From the NCBI GenBank assembly GCA_021014325.1, contig CM037473.1, positions 8,139,501 through 8,203,500 on the forward strand: a DNA stretch of 64,000 nucleotides. Direction: 5' to 3'. The stretch's first letter is position 1; every line of letters starts with the position of its first letter. The notes beneath the pieces are model-generated. The model saw nothing but the letters and a program-made list of their open reading frames with translations. It was not told the DNA's origin and did no database searches. This stretch comes from Plazaster borealis (Eukaryota; Echinodermata; Asteroidea; Forcipulatida; Labidiasteridae). Both the position numbers and the translations under genes were made by a program. Positions 31,452-43,159 of the stretch are shown here, in pieces.

Positions 31452-31550
31452 CTCAATGTTACTTCTAGTCTCCGCTACCCAGAACATACAGATGCTGCCA
31501 ATACTCTCCCACTACAGGAGGATGGACACTCTTCAGGCAAGGGAACAAAA
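31449..31550 (-). CDS. mtmr3/4: MTMR3/4 exon 1: 5' leader ending in the ATG
   Basis: The start codon occupies 31451-31449 and is followed at once by the donor GTGAGT (31448-31443), so only the initiator Met is encoded here. Joined to exon 2 it reads Met-Ala-Asp-Gln-Glu-Glu, which matches the short N-terminus known for MTMR3/4. The start context has G at -3 and, after splicing, G at +4. The 5' limit is uncertain: acceptor-like sites end at 31551 (CTCTGCAG) and at nearby positions on either side, and the exon could instead be the transcription start exon. Confidence 0.72.
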
Positions 31551-31691
31551 CTGCAGAGGAAGCGGCTGTGTTGGAGTCTACACAATCTGTCGGATGAAAA
31601 AATTACAATTAAGAAACAACTGAATACTTCACACCACATCTGGTTCGCTGCACAGCTGTGATCATGTGACACACAAGTAGAGAGCTGTGTA

Positions 31692-31834
31692 TAGACCGTG
31701 CAAGTCTCGCGCGTATTCGAACATTTTTGGGACCACTTTGGTCCCACGTACGATGCTTTAACGCGTGAAGGAAACAAACTCACGCGCTTTAACGGGTCCC
31801 AATGTTCGAATACGCACGAGACTTGCACAGTCTA
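31692..31834. mobile_element. Palindromic element just upstream of the MTMR3/4 start exon
   Basis: Arms tagaccgtgcaagtctcg(c)gcg and its inverted partner ending cgagacttgcacagtcta, each about 40 bp, around an interior that is itself partly palindromic. The same terminal 16-mer occurs alone at 63682-63697. Confidence 0.75.
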
Positions 31835-32394
31835 TTGAGAGAGTTGCGACATTAAAGGTACCAGTTTTCTTCGGTCAGGTGGTTTGCTGGACGCCATTTT
31901 CGGTCCAAATGCAGCACAACCCAATGCACAGTCTAGTCTGGTACCCCGTGTTCACCCATGCATTTTTTTTTTAAACAAAATGGCTTCTAATTGCAAGTTG
32001 TCGCAACTCTCTCAAAACCAACTCTGCACAGGTCGCTGTTGTAGCGCCCTCATGTGTTCATATTTAGTCACTCAGTTTGGCTCACCATCATTTCGGTTAA
32101 ATTACCTTTTATGTCAAAAAAACCAAGTGCGGACACCAGTACGATTTACCCATTGGAATGTTACCCATGGTCTTGGTTATATTTTAATCCAAAGCGAACG
32201 CGGCATAAGTCTCTTTAAATTGATGTCATTCACATTTTTTAATCAGTATGTGTTTACATAATACCACAGAGCTGCACATTGCACACTGCATGCTTTTTCA
32301 ATTAATCACTCAAAAGTTGACAAGCCTAATATTTACATTCTGAGTCATCATGCTTTTTGTAGGATTAAACATGTAACGATTATCAGAAAAATAA

Positions 32395-32680
32395 TATGAC
32401 AATACAGGAAACCATTTCGTCCAGCAACTTTGCATAGCAACAAATTTAGACTGAACTTATTTGGTGCACACTGAATGCCAATATTGAGTAGCAAATTGTG
32501 TTTTTTTAGTAGCAACTGATACATTTTGTGTAGCATTTTGCTCTGCTATACAAGGGAAATCGTTCGCTGTCATATTTAATCTTAATCTTGGTTTATGTGT
32601 GTTGTGTTGTCATTTAGCCTTCGAGAAAGACTCTGCTAGGGTGGAAACGTCAGGCCATTAACTATTTTTTGCATTTATAC
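32395..32680. repeat. Two dispersed repeats
   Basis: 32395-32560 is the inverted relative of 14600-14767; 32583-32680 is the second copy of the block at 1945-2040. The region 31850-32394 shows no gene I can support. Confidence 0.6.
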
Positions 32681-34384
32681 CATAGGTCCTAGGTTGGTAT
32701 AGTATGTAAGCAGTTTGCAACAGCTAATTCCAAATCTTTAGAATTATCACAATTTGAAATGCAGTTTGTTATTCTTCAAGAAAACTGACTGTCAGACTAG
32801 GAATTTCAGCTTTGATGAGGCAAGGTCATTTTCATTTAGCAAAGGACAAGTCACTGGAAAATTGTGCAAAGTATACGGGAATTTTTTATGGCAGATCTAT
32901 CTCTTATTATACAGGTTTTTTGTTTTACACTACACGAGACAGTTAACACTTCATGTACATGTACCACAATAAAGAAACGTGAACTTCCATCTGTTCATAC
33001 ATGTACCACAACCAACTACGTAACAGTACACCAAGCTCCTAAGGACATCCAACTCCCCCAAAAATTAATCCCAACTAAATTTCAAAAACAAATTGCAAGT
33101 TGCAGTACACATGTACAGTACATGTATGTAGGTCTCCCGCATTATACAAATTGACCAGTAGTGAATGTTACACTATGTTGAGGGGGGAAACACACAAAAA
33201 AGTTAACACAAAATACGACAATACTGCACTGCAGATTATTTTTCCTACATGTATACAGAATCCATTATTAAAACACCCAAGGACCAGTCAAAATTCACTC
33301 CCAAGTGGTCCGGCTGGCTAGTTCAGTGGTGAAAAGCATCCTCATCTCGTTTCAAATATGGACTAGTGAAAAAATTGGTGGACTAGTGAAATGACAAGCT
33401 AACTGGTCCTGCTGGCCAGTCACTGACAAAGTTAAGGGCAAACTCTGTCAACGGTGGTAATGAATATGATCCTACACGTAAATACGGGCCATGAACTTCG
33501 ATCTTGAAGGGACAATTTTCCTCTGGTAAGGGGCATTACTATGAGGAAAAGCCAAATTTGTAATGGAATTTTACAAAGGGCACTACAGCAAAAGCACAGG
33601 GCACCACAGCAATTGCTGTGGGTGCCGTAGGTTAATTTAAGGCCCGTAAATGACCCTGTACATGTGCATGTACATGTATCTTCCTGGTGTACACTTTTAC
33701 ACAGGAAGGAAAGGCCTTTCCAAGCACTCGGTCATGTGCTCTAAACGCATTCATTAGAAGGTAAAGGTTACATGTACCTATGTGCAACAAAACATGTTGG
33801 CTTACATATTGTACCTAGGTCAAATCGATCACATCATACTTGCATGTATACTTTCTGACGCATTGTACATCGTGTTCATACAACATTCCAATGTTAGCCT
33901 AGACTAGTCTCCTGACAATGACTAGAGCAAGCTACATGTAGTCGAAACAATGAGACCAATTAAGAACTCACTCCGCGGCAGTGAAGTTATTAACGAGAAG
34001 CCCCCTTGATCCACTAAGCGAAAGTAATTGGCCTGACCGATTTCCTACCTCCCGCCCAGGTAGTACATGTAGTTGAGAAGCAGGCAGTTCTTTTCAGAAC
34101 TTGGTAGTCTCCCGAGTTCCGAAAAATCTACTCTACGGCAGTAGAATAGTCTCCCGAATTCCTAAATCTACTCCGCGGCAGTAGAATATAGCAAGACAAG
34201 TTCTCAAAGAACAAAAATCTACACAGCAAAGTAGATATACACATGGTGTTACAGCAAGCCAAATATACATTGAATGATACCCACCATGCAATGCCTCGAA
34301 TCCTATATTTATATAGACTTAACTTGTAATGTGAACCGATTGCAAACCCGCATTCCCAGGGTCCAGTTTCATTTATAGGCAAAT
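32681..34384. other. Intergenic sequence without recognised genes
   Basis: Contains several acatgtacatgta-type runs (for example 33105-33125 and 33660-33680), a fragment of the CAGGCCTGGAATT family near 33500-33660, and the agtagaatcg-type element near 34090-34330 related to 4178-4420. Confidence 0.5.
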
Positions 34385-35121
34385 AAGCTTGGGCGATATC
34401 GCTTTTTTTCATCCACGATGTATCGTCAAGAATATATCGCGATATTTGATAATATCGCGATTAATTTTTGATGACGTCAACCTTCAACACGAAACTCACT
34501 GTGCAAGTTTCAGTTGTAGAAGCAGCCGTTTTAATTTTACTTTTCTCAAATAGATCTATTCTTCGGGTTTTACTCTAAACCTATGGGGTGAAAACCTGGG
34601 CCTATAACTTACACGCATTTAATTTGTCTATTGCGCATGACAGACTGTTCTATATGTGTGCATAACTAATTAGATCACCAACCTCGTCCCCAAGGTGTGT
34701 CGAGCAGTACGAGGTGCTATTGTAAACATGGTTGGAAATAAAGTAAACCATGGGGACGAGGTTGATACAACACGTGATAACACCCGGAAGCGCGATGTCG
34801 TAGTTTTTCGGTAGTCTATGTGAGACCGCCTGATCGCTAATAAGGCTTTGATGTTGGTTTTTTCGAAGAAACCCGGTCGGGTCGGATCTGTTGGGGAATC
34901 TTGCGGTTGCAGTCTGTGACTTGCAGCTCTTTGTTGTTGCAAGATCGTCTCCACTAGGAGATTTTTTGTTGCAAGATCGTCTCGGTTAGGAAATGCATCG
35001 CGATACTTAGACGATATCGCGATTTACCGATATCACGATCAAAAAAAATTCTACCCGATATCGTAATGGTTTCAGAACTAGTATCGCGATATTCGATAAT
35101 ATCGTGGTATCGCCCAAGCTT
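34385..35121. mobile_element. 737-bp element with AAGCTTGGGCGATATCGC termini
   Basis: Inverted ends aagcttgggcgatatcgc and ggtatcgcccaagctt, with many gatatcgcga motifs inside. No transposase frame is seen, so it is non-autonomous. Another palindromic element is nested at 34680-34763. Confidence 0.75.
34680..34763. mobile_element. Nested palindromic MITE, AACCTCGTCCCC ends
   Basis: Ends aacctcgtccccaagg and ccatggggacgaggtt, 84 bp, inserted within 34385-35121. Confidence 0.75.
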
Positions 35122-35204
35122 ACAGGCAAACAAAAAAACTGATAAGTACATGTACCCACGCCTTATAATTACCCACGTACACACTCGACTAGGATTCTCC
35201 CCAT

Positions 35205-35300
35205 GCACAAGGCTAGCAAATTGGGCCAATACGCGCGAACTGCTTGCCGATACGCGCGAACTGCCGATACGCGCGAACTGCCGATACGCAAATTTCGGCC
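35205..35300 (+). repeat. Short tandem cgatacgcgcgaactgc repeat
   Basis: Three to four 17-20-bp copies (35227-35290) of the repeat also seen at 3301 and 17925. Confidence 0.65.
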
Positions 35301-35385
35301 AATTCGCAACCCCAAAAGGTGCTTTTTTTTTTACTATTTTCCCAAAAATCTTCAAGAGAAACCAATTTAGAATGCTCCAGATAAT

Positions 35386-35725
35386 AGTGGCTTCTTATAC
35401 AGCGCTCATATCCGTCACTCAGTGACCCTCAAGGTGCTTCAGCATTCAGTATTTTCCTGCAAGGTATTGTGGAGCTACGTTTTTGAAGTATGAGACCAAT
35501 TCCTTTAAATAGCACCATGTTATGGTTTACAAGTTGCTGTGGCGCAATATGCTGCCGATCAAACCAGGAACACCGGGGCGAACACCCTTCTCTTTACGAA
35601 AAATGCACTGGGTTCTTTTACGTGCATTACACAACACACGGGACCTATGGCTTTACGTCCCATCCGAAGGACGTAGCAATAATGGTTAAGTGTCTTGCTC
35701 AAGGACACAAGTGTCACAACAGGGA
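35386..35725 (-). mobile_element. tRNA-derived SINE, head truncated
   Basis: The body matches 15053-15480 (ggtgctgtggcgcaatatgc-like, here caagttgctgtggcgcaata, and tgcattacacaacacacggg). The tRNA-like head is replaced after 35725 by the dispersed repeat shared with 3720-3785. Confidence 0.75.
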
Positions 35726-36222
35726 TTGCACAGTAGGGTTTTTAAACCAAGATAAACACCAAGTAGAAAACATTCCGAAGACCTCGTTTCAATTCAGCGT
35801 CCTTCAGCCAAACCTCTAAAAATGTTATCCAGAATGGCCCCCCCCCCTCCAGTTTTAAAAAACCCTGGGGAGGAGAACCCTGTCATGACAAGCGGAAACC
35901 TACACAATTTAAATGAACCCCAGTCAATGACAGTGAGAGTATTCATAAAAGATTACAATTGTAAACCTTGAGACACCAAGGAACAATATACAAACATTAT
36001 TCATAAAAATATTGATCACAAATGTAAATACATGTACAACGTGAAAGACTACAGGATGACACACACAGGAATTCGCTGATAGAGAGTAATTGAATGAAAA
36101 ACACAATCCAAGTGTAAAATAGTTCATTGCTAAACATGGCTCAAAACGCCCACTGGACCACTCTGTATTCACATGAAATGCCTGATCTACTGTAGGCCCT
36201 TGGAAATGAAATCATACTATAG

Positions 36223-36381
36223 CTATGGACTGGCAATGAGGTCACTAGAGCACGTCTACCCCCCCCCCTCTCCCCGAGGGACTGTGAGTAGCCAAAAGAG
36301 AGAAATAGTACCCTCTTCTGGTCACTCACAAGCCCAAGGGGGGATTGACATGCACTAGTGACCAAATTATGCCAGTCCAAA
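36223..36381. mobile_element. Inverted-repeat element
   Basis: Left tggactggcaatgaggtcac and inverted right end gtgaccaaattatgccagtc, about 159 bp, with a C run and gagggactgtgagtagcc inside. Confidence 0.65.
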
Positions 36382-36501
36382 TGAGTGTTTTACAACACAC
36401 CTCAGTCTCAAATATGAATTAAGAAAAGAAACTTTTCAGGGTTTCATAACTAGCCTATTCATAACTAAACTGTTTTAATTCAACAATCAACCCATGAGCG
36501 A

Positions 36502-36875
36502 TTAAAGGTATCGTACACATTTGGTAATGACTCAAAACGAATATTAGCATAAAAACTTACTTACTAACAAGCAACGGAGAGCTGTTGACAGTATAAAACA
36601 TTGTAGGAAACGACTCCCTCTGAAGTAACGTAGTTTTTGAGAAAGAGGTAATTTCTCACTAAAATAATAAAAACTTCTTGCAAGAAGTTTTTATTCCTAT
36701 CTGAAAGCACACAAATTTGTACAACAAGGGTGTTTTTTGTTTCATCATTTTCTTGCAACTTCGATGACCAATTGAGCCCAAATTTTCACAGGCTTGTTAT
36801 TTTATGCATATGTTGGGATACACGAAGTGAGAACACTGGTCTTTGACGATTAACAATTGTGTTCAGTGCCTTTAA
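36502..36875. mobile_element. MITE of the TTAAAGGCA...TTTGGTAATTAC family with perfect central palindrome
   Basis: Ends ttaaaggtatcgtacacatt and aattgtgttcagtgccttta. A 30-bp perfect palindrome lies at 36666-36695 (half-site aataaaaacttcttg). Confidence 0.85.
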
Positions 36876-37329
36876 ATCATAAGCACTTCAACCAATTAAA
36901 GAAACGGTTTTAGTTTCCCAATGACAGATGAAACAGGATGTAGAAATTCAAAATACTGTACATGTAGGACACCAAACAGCAACCTGACCATCTGGCCAAC
37001 CTGAATGTACGCAAGAAATAATTCCATACGTGTGAACTGTCTACTATCAGACTATAGAACTTTGAAGAAAAAAATAAATAAACGAGCTTGAACAAGATTC
37101 TGCAACAAGTTTGTACATGCATTACAACGATGTAATGTAGTTCCATCAACTTGTAAAATGCAAATACCCATGATTGTATATTTAATGCACTTGAACTTTG
37201 ACTTTGTAATATAAAGAGGCATACATGTACATACATGTTCACAGACAGACATGTACACACATGCCATGGCACTGGAAGCAAACATCCATGGACAGGTTTT
37301 TTAGCCACCTCCATGGTAAAAGGGTGTCC

Positions 37330-37465
37330 AAATTTGCTGGAAATTTAAAAAACTGGGTGTCCAAATCTTTCACTTACATGTATAATTAAATTTACATGTA
37401 AATGACAGATAAAACAAGGTGTCCAAATTTAAAACAGGGTGTCCAAAAGACACCCAGACACCCAT
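37330..37465 (+). repeat. Short tandem gtgtccaaatt repeats
   Basis: Four or more copies of agggtgtccaaattt-like sequence. No function suggested. Confidence 0.5.
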
Positions 37466-37800
37466 CTGGCTAACACTATGCATTGAAGTATTTATGTACA
37501 ATGTACACACAGTGCATGTACAATGTGTAAGTTTCAATTAGTCTTCTTCTCCAGAAAGTTCAGGTTTCCTGGAAAAACCCCACACATTTTAATCAATAAG
37601 TGCACCACACAAATTGAAGCTGATAAAGTCAGCACAAAAAACCCTCTTACACTGCAGGCCATGTAATTCAAAAGACCATTATACTTTTTATAGGCCTGTC
37701 CAACTTGTGTGTTTTGTTGTGGACTAAGGAGCTTTCGCTACAGTAACAGACAATGCTGAACTACAGTTGTGCTTACAATATCAATTTAACAACTTCAAAA

Positions 37801-38238
37801 GTAGGGTCCTACATGTGTAGATTGGTAAATACTCAAAAAACTAATGATAATAAAAAACTTACTTGGTGAGAAGCACTGCAACTGTTGATGGTAAAACTAT
37901 TTTGAGAAAGAATTCCCTTCAAAGTGATATCGTTTGATCATTTTTCACCCAACATATTTGAATCTGGGAAGCCTTCATGCAAGTATCATTTCTCATATTT
38001 CTGAGGGTTGGTATCCGTTCGCAAATGCTGTGGTAAGAGATGCGGTTGGTACCCGCTGTCAACTCGCTAATCTTGGATAGATTCAACGTTCTTTTGAAAA
38101 CACTGTGACAGTTTTTTGCTGTTTTCTCAGCAAGCGTATTCAGCTGAAACTTTCACATGTGACTTCTATTGTATCTTTCTTTATAATTTTGCCTATAAAT
38201 CAGCATTACGTTGGCAAAAACCAATCTATGACCCTACC
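37801..38238. mobile_element. Diverged MITE of the TTTGGTAATTAC family
   Basis: Starts gtagggtcctacatgtgtag, shares taaaaaacttacttggtgag with the family, and ends gaccctaccttta against the next copy, so two elements lie back to back. Confidence 0.6.
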
Positions 38239-38614
38239 TTTAAAGGCATCGTACACGTTTGGTAATTACTCAAAATATATATTAGCATAAAAACTTACTT
38301 AGTAACAACCAACAGAGAGCTGTTGATAGTATAAAACATTGTGAGAAACGACTCCCTCTGAAGTAACGTAGTTTTTGAGAAAGAGGTAATTTCTCACTAA
38401 AATAATAAAAACTTCTTGCAAGAAGTTTTTATTATTCTATCTGAAAGCACACAAATTTGTACAACAAGGGTGTTTTTTCTTTCCTCATTTTCTTGCAACT
38501 TCGATGACCAATTGAGCCCAAATTTTCACAGGCTTGTTATTTTATGCATATGTTGGGATACACCAAGTGAGAACACTGGTCTTTGACAATTTCCAAACGT
38601 GTACGATGCCTTTA
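38239..38614. mobile_element. MITE of the TTTGGTAATTAC family, clearest copy
   Basis: Inverted ends ttaaaggcatcgtacacgtt and aacgtgtacgatgcctttaa. A 36-bp perfect palindrome lies at 38401-38436 (half-site aataataaaaacttcttg). Confidence 0.88.
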
Positions 38615-39154
38615 ATGATGATGACACAGGACCAGAGTTAATCTGTAATTCAAGATTCAACAAGTGAAATATTTCATGTTCAACGAAGTAGTAAAGTACA
38701 TGATCAGCAAGCATGGAATTATTCAATTACCAAGCAAAGCCACTCTTCTTGGGCAAAAGGCATGTTCACACAGGGAGTTTACGTTCTTTCCTCTGCCACT
38801 GTATGACTTTTGGTCATGGCATATCCGGGAGGACGCTATTATTGATTAATATATAATGCACAGGCTGGAAATTCATTCAGTCTGCATGTCACTCAGGGCA
38901 AGGTCAAGGCCAATCTTGTCAAGGAGCAAAAATATTTATGGGAACTTTTCAGAAGAAATGCCTTCCCTGTAATTTCAGCAGGTCCTTATTCACATGAAAT
39001 GTTTAAAAAACATCACTTTCCTTCACTATAAGAGACTAACTAATAATTTTCTCTGAATTTGAAAAATAATAATGTGGATCTTGATTTCTGCAAAAACAGA
39101 ATTCTTCTTTCATTTTTAATACGGTGAGGAAGTTTAGAAAGTATTTGTATGATC

Positions 39155-39746
39155 AGGGTTCTGCCCACGGTGGTCGGTGCCGGAAAACCCGCCCGGCACT
39201 CAGGATTCCCCGACCACTTTGGCAGAATTTTTTCGTTTCCCGACCACCACACATTTTCCTTTCGTTTTTTTCCCATTTCCTTCAAAATATTTTGAACATA
39301 GTGTAAACAAATTATTTACCAGTAAAAAGCTTCATCCAAAGTTTCGAGTAGCCTACTTCTTTGGTTTGAGTCTATTTTAATGATCCAGGATCGAGCATCC
39401 CTCCCGCCTGTACGATGTACATTATATCCAACGAAACTCGCATTGATTTCACAATGTTTCCATTCACGCTGATTATAGCTTTACACTTGGAAAACATGAT
39501 ACCAGTTTCATCACAGTGCGTACCCTATTCTATAGCGTTTAATACAATGGAAAATGAACTGCAGAGTAAGCAGTAAATTGTTTTCCCATGGCGGTAAAGG
39601 CGTGCGGGCACTATGGAGGCCTACATTCAAGGCACAGCTGCAGGGCGCACGTGTGTAGCCACTCCGTGCACAATCGAAAGGAAATTGACTTGACCGAACT
39701 TGGAAAAACTTTTTTCCGGCACTAAAGAAATCCTGGGCAGAACACT
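39155..39746. mobile_element. 592-bp hAT-like element with 8-bp target duplication
   Basis: Ends AGGGTTCTGCCC and GGGCAGAACACT are near-perfect inverted repeats. The octamer gtatgatc occurs immediately outside both ends (39147-39154 and 39747-39754). No transposase frame is visible, so it is non-autonomous. Sequence 39755-41187 has no other feature except tgcctacctccat repeats near 40660-40745. Confidence 0.85.
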
Positions 39747-41187
39747 GTATGATCTATGTCATTGATAAAAATTTGAAGACTACAGTGTACCAACATTTTA
39801 CAATGAACCCACTCTCTTCTAACACAGGTATTATTTAATAAGGCAAGTGGATATTCAGCCGGGGACGGCAAAATGATCCCAAACACTTTTTTGCTGGAGT
39901 TGTTCTCTGATTGGTCATTTGTGACGTTAGCATTTTTCGGCAAATCGACCACATAGACAAATTTCCGGCGACAGCAATGACTGAAGGCCTACCTTAGTTA
40001 TAATGATCGTAACCCTCACGGTTCTTGTCAGCATATGCAAAAGATTTTCATGATTTCCATCACTTAACACAAAGAATCATCAATAAAAAGGACACCTATC
40101 TCCATACATTCATTCATTCATCTAACTACTGTACACCATTTAAAAATGTTCTCATAAATATTTTCAAAAACAAAAATAAATAATGTAATTTTATGCTAGC
40201 ATTTAGTAACGACCGTAATATTGTATATTATGTATACATGTAAACAAAATTGACTAAAAAGTCATGGCAAACAATGTTCTAACTCCAGAGCTCTGGCCCA
40301 TTCCTATAATTTATTAAAACAAACACGTATGTAGATCAATCAATCCACTGCACTTATTTCAAACTGCTTTTCTAAGGCTATAATATTTACACACAACAAA
40401 TTACATTCAATTTTAAGCCCTTACCAGCTTACCTTGACGTTTGTTGAGCTATTTAAACAATGTTATTGTTAAGTCTCATTTGAGAGGAGTCCCAAGGTGT
40501 GGGAAGACCAAGTCTCTAAATATGTTTAAGGCAAGCAAGATAAGAAGACTAGACTAGACTAGCTACAAACAATGTAGCTAGAGATTCACAATCACAGGTA
40601 GTAGCCTGTAGGCAAGTCAGTGTCAGTGTCACGTCCGACAGTGTGTGAGCATTGTTGAGGTAGGACTAGGATTAGGAATCCTACCTCCATGGTGAGTGTG
40701 TGACCATGGAGGTAGGTAGGAATTTAATTCCTACCTCCATGCCCATGGTGTGACTTTGTGACAACGAAACACCGAATTTTATTTGTCCGCATACATTTCA
40801 TTCAAACTGACTAGTTCCAACATGTAGGCCTGTGTGCGTGAGCCATGGTCTGCTTTCAAAGTGACACCGGCATAATTTTCTGAGTTGACTGTCAAATCAA
40901 CTGTGTGTGTTCCGGCGCAGTCCACACAGCCCATGCTGAGTCAGTGAGTGAGTGTAAGGAATAGACATTGAATTGAATAGTTAGTTGGAAAATAGAAATA
41001 TTGAATAGGTAAAAGCTCCCGTAAATACCTCTGTTATGACTACCTGAAACCTCTCTGAAGTTCAAGACATCCACACTTAATCTCGAAGCCACAGCATGAT
41101 CATCACCTGCAATAAATTGGCGCTCAGTGCAGCGAGTAAAGTAGATGTTTTTGCTGACGAACTGTAAACAATCCGCCACACACCTAC

Positions 41188-41290
41188 CCTGAACAAAATG
41201 GCGGCGAGAGGTTGATTGACAGGTTTGCTGCGTGATGTCATCTTTCTCTATCATCTTTTTGTGTGTGCAGAAGTTACAGTCACGTGACAT
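41188..41290 (-). promoter_or_regulatory. Promoter-like patch, possible MTMR3/4 first (non-coding) exon
   Basis: A local GC-rich patch in AT-rich DNA. It has a YY1-like element (ATGGCGGC, plus orientation, near 41199) and the palindrome GTCACGTGAC at 41279-41288. On the minus strand a strong donor AGG|GTAGGTGTG lies at 41188/41187, consistent with a leader exon spliced to the ATG exon near 31.5 kb. No TATA box is evident. That this patch drives MTMR3/4 is inference; no transcript evidence is available. Confidence 0.4.
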
Positions 41291-41681
41291 ATGGGGGAGG
41301 AGTTTGTGAGTGGTTTGCCCCGTGTCTGCGGTTTATGGGGCAATCAAGACAAGTTGTTTTCAAAATTGCAAATCCAGTCAAGGGGGGTCACGTAAATAAA
41401 CTAGAAATTAAGTGTTTGTCTTTTGGCCGAACACAAAGCTATTCTTTTGATGTTGATACATGCAGTACATCGTTATGACAATATTTAATTCCAATATTTT
41501 AAACTTGTCACTAGAGGGCGCTTCAATACGCGAGAGAGGACACATTATTCATGTTATTGTTTTTTGAACCTACTGCACTGATGATTTCATACAATATAGA
41601 CACATTGAAGCAAACTATTTTACATTTGGTGGCGAACCATCTTTTTAAAATTGTGTACAATAGTTTTTATTTGAAATTCCT

Positions 41682-41795
41682 GGGCCCAATTTCATAGAGC
41701 TAAAAATAAAAATAAAGCTATACAAAATTTATGCTTACCAGAATAAGGTTATCATCAGCCAAACTACCATGTCATATGCACAATTTGTGGCTGGA
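41682..41795. mobile_element. Truncated GGGCCCAATTTCATAGAGC MITE
   Basis: The left end gggcccaatttcatagagct and the middle are present; the right half is missing. Confidence 0.7.
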
Positions 41796-42303
41796 CCACA
41801 AGGAGAGCATGAGTGGGGTCATTTTGGTAAATAAGCATTCACTTGGGTTATGAGCCAGAAGATGCTACGTACAAACAATTTGGGTTTATGTGGTTAGGAG
41901 ATATGACTTTTAACCTGGATATAAAGCATGTTGACAGAGGGCGCTGCAACAAGTGATGACATCATACGACCTATTTTTCAAATATTCAATTTCCAGACTA
42001 CATCTCAACATATTTTATTTGGCTGTTATTGTCTTGAGATACAAACAAGATTTATTTGAACTTCCTGTTTGGACCAGAATTATAGCTTGTAACCTTCTAA
42101 GCAAATACTCTTGCCTAGTGAAAATAAACATACAGGCATTTATGAAATGCTTGTAAACAAATACCTAAGTGCCTTACCGCTACTATTGCTGTTCACTGAG
42201 CCTTAAGCATCCCAACACCTACAAACCACTTGTCCGCTACAGGAAAACAAAGGTTCATATACTCTCTATTGTTGTGTAACATTTGATAATACATTCTCAC
42301 TTT

Positions 42304-42570
42304 AACTCTTTCAGCCCCATTGGCGACTTTGTTCGGCTGTGCACTATAACCTGCTTGAGCCCAATGGTGACTTTAGTCAACTGTGCACTGTACCCTGCTT
42401 GAGCCCAATGGTGACTTTAGTCGACTGTGCACTATACCCTGCTTGAGCCCAATGGTGACTTTAGTCGACTGTGCACTATACCCTGCTTGAGCCCCAATGG
42501 TGACTTTAGTCCACTGTGCACTGTACCCTGCTTCACTGCTTGAGCCCCAATTGCGACTTTAGTCTACCAA
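42304..42570 (+). repeat. 44-bp minisatellite (gagcccaatggtgacttta)
   Basis: About 5.5 copies of gagcccaatggtgactttag plus tcgactgtgcactatacc and gcttga, period 44 bp. There is no exon nearby, unlike the other 44-bp array. Confidence 0.9.
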
Positions 42571-42961
42571 GATAACACTAAAAAAAAACACTCAAGCCTG
42601 AGCACAACAGGTCATTTGGATCTTCCCATTGATGTAAACTAAAATAAGGTTGCTATTATGCAATCCCTTCAAATTGGAGTGGAAAGATCCGAAATACCAA
42701 ACACCTATGGAACGCCATATGTGTGTACAAAAAAGTGATTGAGTTTTATACAGAACACACCGAGGAAACAAAGACCAGGAACTTGAACATTTGTTGGTCG
42801 ATCTTAATGATTGTTGAATTATGCTCCAACATGAAATCTTTAATCTTCGTGGTAATAATGCCATATGGAGTTTGTAAAATTGACCTTTGAACACAAGCTT
42901 TCTTTTGTGTGAGAATGTGTGCTTCACACTTGAGTGGTCAAACAATGTGGGCACCAGCAGT

Positions 42962-43159
42962 GCAATTCTGCCAACATTTGCATCTAGAAGTCTTGAAGTT
43001 TTTGTATAACAATCAGGGAGATATTAAGAATTACATTAAACTTAATAGGGACAAAGTTTCCATGATCAAGGAGATTGTCAAATTTGTTCATCAGAACACG
43101 GACAGATTTGTTTCTTTTCAGGGAACTTTCTGCAGAATCAGGGAGAGTTGGCAGCTCTG
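42962..43159. mobile_element. hAT-like MITE, CAGAGCTGCCAAC family
   Basis: Same family as 445-640, with the left terminus partly decayed (attctgccaac) and the right terminus intact. Confidence 0.75.

Noticed and set aside
40892..41290. 132-residue minus frame over the promoter-like patch
   Set aside because: Starts at the GTCACGTGAC palindrome and resembles no protein; more likely leader and intron sequence.
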